34,101 nt of DNA from the NCBI GenBank assembly GCA_021795795.1, contig JAJYPA010000033.1:1-34101 (forward strand). The letters run 5' to 3'. The position numbers were made by a program, and so were the translations under genes. The DNA comes from Pseudomonadota bacterium (GTDB lineage Bacteria > Pseudomonadota > Gammaproteobacteria > Halothiobacillales > Halothiobacillaceae). Numbering within the stretch: position 1 is the stretch's first letter; the number at the start of each line of letters is the position of its first letter. This document shows positions 31,114-34,101 of this stretch, in pieces. The notes beneath the pieces were generated by a model, which saw nothing but the letters and a program-made list of their open reading frames with translations, was not told the DNA's origin and searched no databases.

Positions 31114-31853
31114 CTGAACTATATGCCGCAATATACGACCGCGTGGAGGAAATGCTGCATGAACGGAGTACGCCTGGGCGTTGTTTCTGGGCGGCCAATG
31201 TACCCAAACTGGCACCAATTGCGTCACTTCGAGCGCATGGCTTGTGGATGGCGGAAGGAGATCTGTCTCCTTTCGGTGAAGGTTATATGGGCACCATATC
31301 TATCTCTCTTACCCCTGGTGAAACCAGAATCGGTGTCTTTCTCCCGGAGGCACTGGTAAACGATCACCGGACAAATCTCCGGTCCGGCCTGGATACTGCG
31401 TACGATAATCGACCTGCAGATATATGTCGGCAGATTGGCGACAAATATCTGTTTGATCGTTTTTTTCGCAACGCGCCATTTTCGGCTGAATGGTTGTCAC
31501 GTGCGGCGAAAGGGCAGGATGAGTCGTGCGTGCTCACGGTTGAAGGCGAGATATTAGCGATCACAATCGCCAACACGGTTAGTGTATTGTGGGAATCGGT
31601 CTGCAGAGTGCTGCTGTCCTGTGAAAACAACGGATTGCTGGAATATAGTCTCTATACCCAAAGGCCGTTGCCGGAAACAATACAAGGTCTGATGGCAATC
31701 ACCAGAACCGCATCGATAAATCATCTTGGTCAATGGCAAACTCTCGTTCGCACGCACCTGGATATCGACTCGCTGCGACAACGCGCCAAAGCCCTTTTGG
31801 GAGACGATCTTCTGTCGGTGACTCTGGTGCAAAACTCAAACTATACTCGCTGA
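31104..31853 (+). CDS. Unknown protein in the EAL cassette
   Basis: The protein has 249 residues from the ATG at 31104 (GAGGTGA upstream), overlapping the EAL gene by 10 bp. It has no signal peptide or membrane segment, so it is cytosolic. The beginning LTELYAAIYDRVEEMLHER is helical; the middle (EGYMGTISISLTPGETRIGVFLPEALV) is predicted strands; the end (DIDSLRQRAKALLGDDLLSVTLVQ) is helical. I recognise no catalytic motif or family. Strict coupling with the EAL and methyltransferase genes suggests a shared pathway, perhaps regulation of the pilus or surface state. Confidence 0.7.
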   Translation: MRLTELYAAIYDRVEEMLHERSTPGRCFWAANVPKLAPIASLRAHGLWMAEGDLSPFGEGYMGTISISLTPGETRIGVFLPEALVNDHRTNLRSGLDTAYDNRPADICRQIGDKYLFDRFFRNAPFSAEWLSRAAKGQDESCVLTVEGEILAITIANTVSVLWESVCRVLLSCENNGLLEYSLYTQRPLPETIQGLMAITRTASINHLGQWQTLVRTHLDIDSLRQRAKALLGDDLLSVTLVQNSNYTR

Positions 31854-32180
31854 TACTCTGAATTTCCCCACGGCCTGGGGGTCTGACACCGGTCAGAAAC
31901 CAGACTGGAACCAGCACCTGTATCGACTCCATCGCCAACAAAATTTGCCGCGCAAACCCCGTCTTAAAAGCCATTTTTCGTTTACGCGTAGGACATAGGC
32001 GGAACAAATCCGAAACACCCATTTAGTTTCTCGTGTCTCCGCTTCGCGTTGTTCGCAATCCGCGCCCCAAACAAATCATCTGCCCTATGAAAAGACAAAA
32101 TTTCCACGTTTTTTAAAACAATGCAACCGGATAGTTTTCGGTAGTCTTGAAGTGTTGCCATCAGTCATCTGGAGATCAAT
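31854..32180. other. 327-bp gap with two adjacent hairpins
   Basis: No gene is seen. At 31866-31880 CCCC and GGGG enclose a 7-base loop, and at 31882-31897 TCTGAC/GTCAGA enclose ACCG. Together they may end the upstream transcript, though neither is followed by a T-tract. From about 32085 to 32150 the DNA is AT-rich with a T7 run, a likely promoter zone for the next gene. Confidence 0.35.
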
Positions 32181-33119
32181 ATGGAAGTCGAAAACGTCGC
32201 AGAATCTGTTGTTTCCGATCAGCAGGCCACACCGGACAACGCTGACAAAAAACCGGAAAAACCTTCCGGAAACGCTCGTACAGGGAAAAAAAAGCCGCAA
32301 TTCATGCTGCCCATGGCAGATATCCCGGAAGGCAAGAAAACATCCAGTCGGGCCGGCATCAAGCGGACGGTATCCCTCAAAAGCCGAAACACGCAGGACT
32401 TGTTCTTTCGTACCTACGGATTCCTCAGCGATGCAAACTATTTTCTGGAAATAGTGGCGCCAGGCCTCGCCTCGACACATCCGGACAAACCCGAACATGC
32501 AGTACTGGTCCGGCAGTTTCAGGATCTGACCCGCGACAATATGAAAAGTGTCCGGGAAAGCGTTGCCGCGCAGATCCAGATGGTGCGGGAGGCCATGGAG
32601 AACAACGGGATCGATCCTGATTCCAATGCCATGGTGTTTACCGAACCGCTGAACGAGGATGCGGTCATCACCTCCCATCTCGACTCGGAGTTTCTGGGCA
32701 TACTGGAAAGCGTCGATACGCTGGTCGGTTTGCGCGGCCTCGGCTCCATTTTTTCCGTATTCAGCCCAGACGAAATGAGCGCCATGGAACGCAGCCTGCG
32801 GCGCGAAATACTGTCGATTTACCGGACCGCGTTGCGCAATTCGCGTATCGCCATGCAGGCGGCCATGGGGCGTTATCGCCCACGCCCAAGTCCAGAAGCC
32901 GCGGTAACCGCCACGGTTGACGGAGATGATACTTTGGCTCCCGATACTTCGGCTCTCAACGCTGCGGATCCGTCCGTATTCACGGATACGACAGAAAAGA
33001 TTGTCGCAGCCGCCGACATGAATGCCGAACCGCCGGCCGACCAGGACGAGGCCAACGGAAACGCGCAATCCGCGGAGGAAACGGAAGAACACCACCCTCG
33101 CAAACGAGGCAACGCCTGA
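32181..33119 (+). CDS. Unknown cytosolic protein, possibly a PFL_4669/DUF1845-like ICE protein
   Basis: The protein has 312 residues. It begins with a basic, low-complexity segment (residues 9-60: PDNADKKPEKPSGNARTGKK). A mostly helical core spans about 70-235 (TQDLFFRTYGFLSDANYFLEIV, NMKSVRESVAAQIQMVREAME, HLDSEFLGILESVDTLVGLRG, MSAMERSLRREILSIYRTAL). The acidic low-complexity tail (240-312) is rich in Ala, Asp, Glu and Thr. The helical core with the segment about a region handled by a Leu/Gly helix recalls PFL_4669-family proteins of integrative conjugative elements, but this is only a resemblance. The DNA seems normal for its neighbours. Its position directly before a helicase gene (65 bp) suggests a shared unit. 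Its role is unknown. Confidence 0.6.
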   Translation: MEVENVAESVVSDQQATPDNADKKPEKPSGNARTGKKKPQFMLPMADIPEGKKTSSRAGIKRTVSLKSRNTQDLFFRTYGFLSDANYFLEIVAPGLASTHPDKPEHAVLVRQFQDLTRDNMKSVRESVAAQIQMVREAMENNGIDPDSNAMVFTEPLNEDAVITSHLDSEFLGILESVDTLVGLRGLGSIFSVFSPDEMSAMERSLRREILSIYRTALRNSRIAMQAAMGRYRPRPSPEAAVTATVDGDDTLAPDTSALNAADPSVFTDTTEKIVAAADMNAEPPADQDEANGNAQSAEETEEHHPRKRGNA

Positions 33120-33183
33120 CCCGCCCAATTTGCCGCCAACAACGCCCTGACACAACAGATCGGGGCATCACTGGAGTTGCCGC

Positions 33184-34101
33184 ATGGCATTGAACGACGA
33201 ACAACAGTCCGCCGTCGATCATCATGGAAACCTGCTGTTACTGGCTGGTGCCGGTTCCGGTAAAACACTGGTGCTCGCCAACAGGTCAGCCGCGCTGCTG
33301 GCTTCTGGACCTGGCAATCTGGTAGCGGTTTCCTTTACAAAGGATAGTGCTACGGAACTGGGTAACCGTATCCGGCTGCTTTCGCCGGGAAACGAAAAGC
33401 GCATCTACGCCGGCACATTTCACGCTATGGCCATCAGCCAGATGAAAAGAGCCGGCATCCCATTTAAACTGATCAACGAAAGTGGACAACGGATGTATCT
33501 GGCCAAAGCTCTCGCCAAAACGGAAGAGCCCATCGAATTGGACGACATGGTCAAGATTCTGGAAAAGAACAAAAGCTATATGACCCATCACAGTTGCACC
33601 GGTCCAGGCGCCAAAACCATTTTCGCCTACCAAGAAATGCTGGATGATGAAGACCTCAAGGATTTCTCGGACCTGATTGTCAGTGCTGTTGAAGGTATGC
33701 AGTCTGGACGAGTAAAACCTATCCCCATGCGCTGGCTATTAGGCGACGAGTTTCAGGACGCAGACGAGGCTCAGTACGCATGGATACGCTTACATCACGA
33801 ATTGACCCAGGCGGAGGTAACTCTGGTTGGCGACGACGACCAGAGCATCTATTCTTTCCGACATGCCATGGGGTATGCTGGAATGGAGCGATTCGCCAAG
33901 GAGTTCGGCGCCACCACGCTGCATCTGTCCAGAAACTATCGTTGTGCTCCTGATATCCTGATGCCGGCAGCAAGACTGGTCAGCAATAACCAGCACCGAG
34001 CGCCCAAGCGAATTATCCCGGCGATACTGACCCCCGGCGAACTAACCATCATTCGGCCCATGAACAGAGAACAGGAGGCCGAAATGATCCTCAACACAAT
34101 C
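33184..34101 (+). CDS. UvrD/Rep-type helicase, N-terminal part (window edge)
   Basis: The first 306 codons of a superfamily 1 DNA helicase; it continues beyond the window. Motifs: Q-motif LNDEQQSAVDHHG; Walker A LLLAGAGSGKT; motif Ia VSFTKDSATEL; Ib TFHAMA; motif II LLGDEFQDADEAQY (DEFQD in place of DEYQD); motif III GDDDQSIYSFRHA; motif IV LSRNYR. Such enzymes unwind or strip DNA with 3'-5' polarity in repair and transfer. GGAG precedes the ATG. On mobile elements UvrD-like helicases often stand next to nucleases or transfer genes; whether this one has a C-terminal nuclease domain cannot be seen. The upstream gene ends 64 bp earlier. Confidence 0.85.
   Translation, partial: MALNDEQQSAVDHHGNLLLLAGAGSGKTLVLANRSAALLASGPGNLVAVSFTKDSATELGNRIRLLSPGNEKRIYAGTFHAMAISQMKRAGIPFKLINESGQRMYLAKALAKTEEPIELDDMVKILEKNKSYMTHHSCTGPGAKTIFAYQEMLDDEDLKDFSDLIVSAVEGMQSGRVKPIPMRWLLGDEFQDADEAQYAWIRLHHELTQAEVTLVGDDDQSIYSFRHAMGYAGMERFAKEFGATTLHLSRNYRCAPDILMPAARLVSNNQHRAPKRIIPAILTPGELTIIRPMNREQEAEMILNTI

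Noticed and set aside
32085..33155. 356-codon minus-strand frame opposite the gene at 32181-33119
   Set aside because: Rich in Arg, Cys, Phe and His without domain logic; the plus frame has a good start and a helical, acidic-tailed protein.
1..34101. CRISPR array or tRNA/rRNA genes
   Set aside because: No regularly spaced repeats of CRISPR type and no cloverleaf or rRNA sequence noticed on reading. The IscB-associated RNA is a different kind of guide.

Overview
The window is 34.1 kb of accessory DNA from a Gram-negative bacterium, carrying a conjugation or type IV pilus gene block. The evidence is lipoprotein signal peptides, a secretin, VirB8/9/10-type proteins and several prepilins. The composition and the mixture of genes resemble mobile elements of acidophilic proteobacteria such as Acidithiobacillus, but that is an inference and the sequence alone does not fix the species. 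It could be part of a plasmid or of an integrative conjugative element.

Positions 1-5.4 kb are a patchwork, mostly on the minus strand: four small lipoproteins, a cold-shock/zinc-ribbon/CFI-box protein, a small membrane protein, and one plus-strand gene of unknown function. Two duplications stand out. Two lipoprotein genes share about 115 bp of promoter-proximal and signal-peptide DNA. The start of the plus-strand unknown gene recurs 3,060 bp away as a decayed fragment that ends at a short palindrome.

From 5.4 to 29.6 kb there is a long plus-strand block. virB8, virB9 and virB10 encode part of a type IV secretion channel. A VirB1-like lytic transglycosylase follows. Then comes a pilus cluster ordered like the R64/IncI1 thin pilus: pilL, secretin pilN, pilO, an inner-membrane PilO/PilP-like protein, ATPase pilQ, platform protein pilR, a secreted protein of unknown function, and prepilin pilS. 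After these come a second prepilin, a GspK/PilX-like minor pilin, a PilT-type retraction ATPase, a large PilV-like minor pilin, a PilP-like protein, a sulfotransferase-like protein and a three-module lytic transglycosylase. Many genes overlap by a few bases, which implies translational coupling. No prepilin peptidase is visible.

The most notable feature is an IscB (OMEGA, RNA-guided nuclease family) gene at 21282-22445 between the two prepilin genes. Its upstream region (20994-21281) looks like an omega-RNA scaffold that begins exactly at the pilS stop codon, so the 5' guide would be read from the last codons of pilS. The protein keeps the PLMP motif, RuvC-I, arginine-rich bridge, RuvC-II, HNH and C-terminal domain, but appears to lack RuvC-III through an in-frame deletion. 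Its stop codon overlaps the start of the next prepilin, whose ribosome-binding site lies in a hairpin at the end of iscB. This looks like an immobile IscB built into a pilus operon.

From 29.7 to 31.9 kb there is a three-gene cassette: a SAM-dependent methyltransferase, an EAL-domain protein with its catalytic residues intact, and an unknown protein. The window ends with a conserved-looking unknown protein and the start of a UvrD-like helicase.
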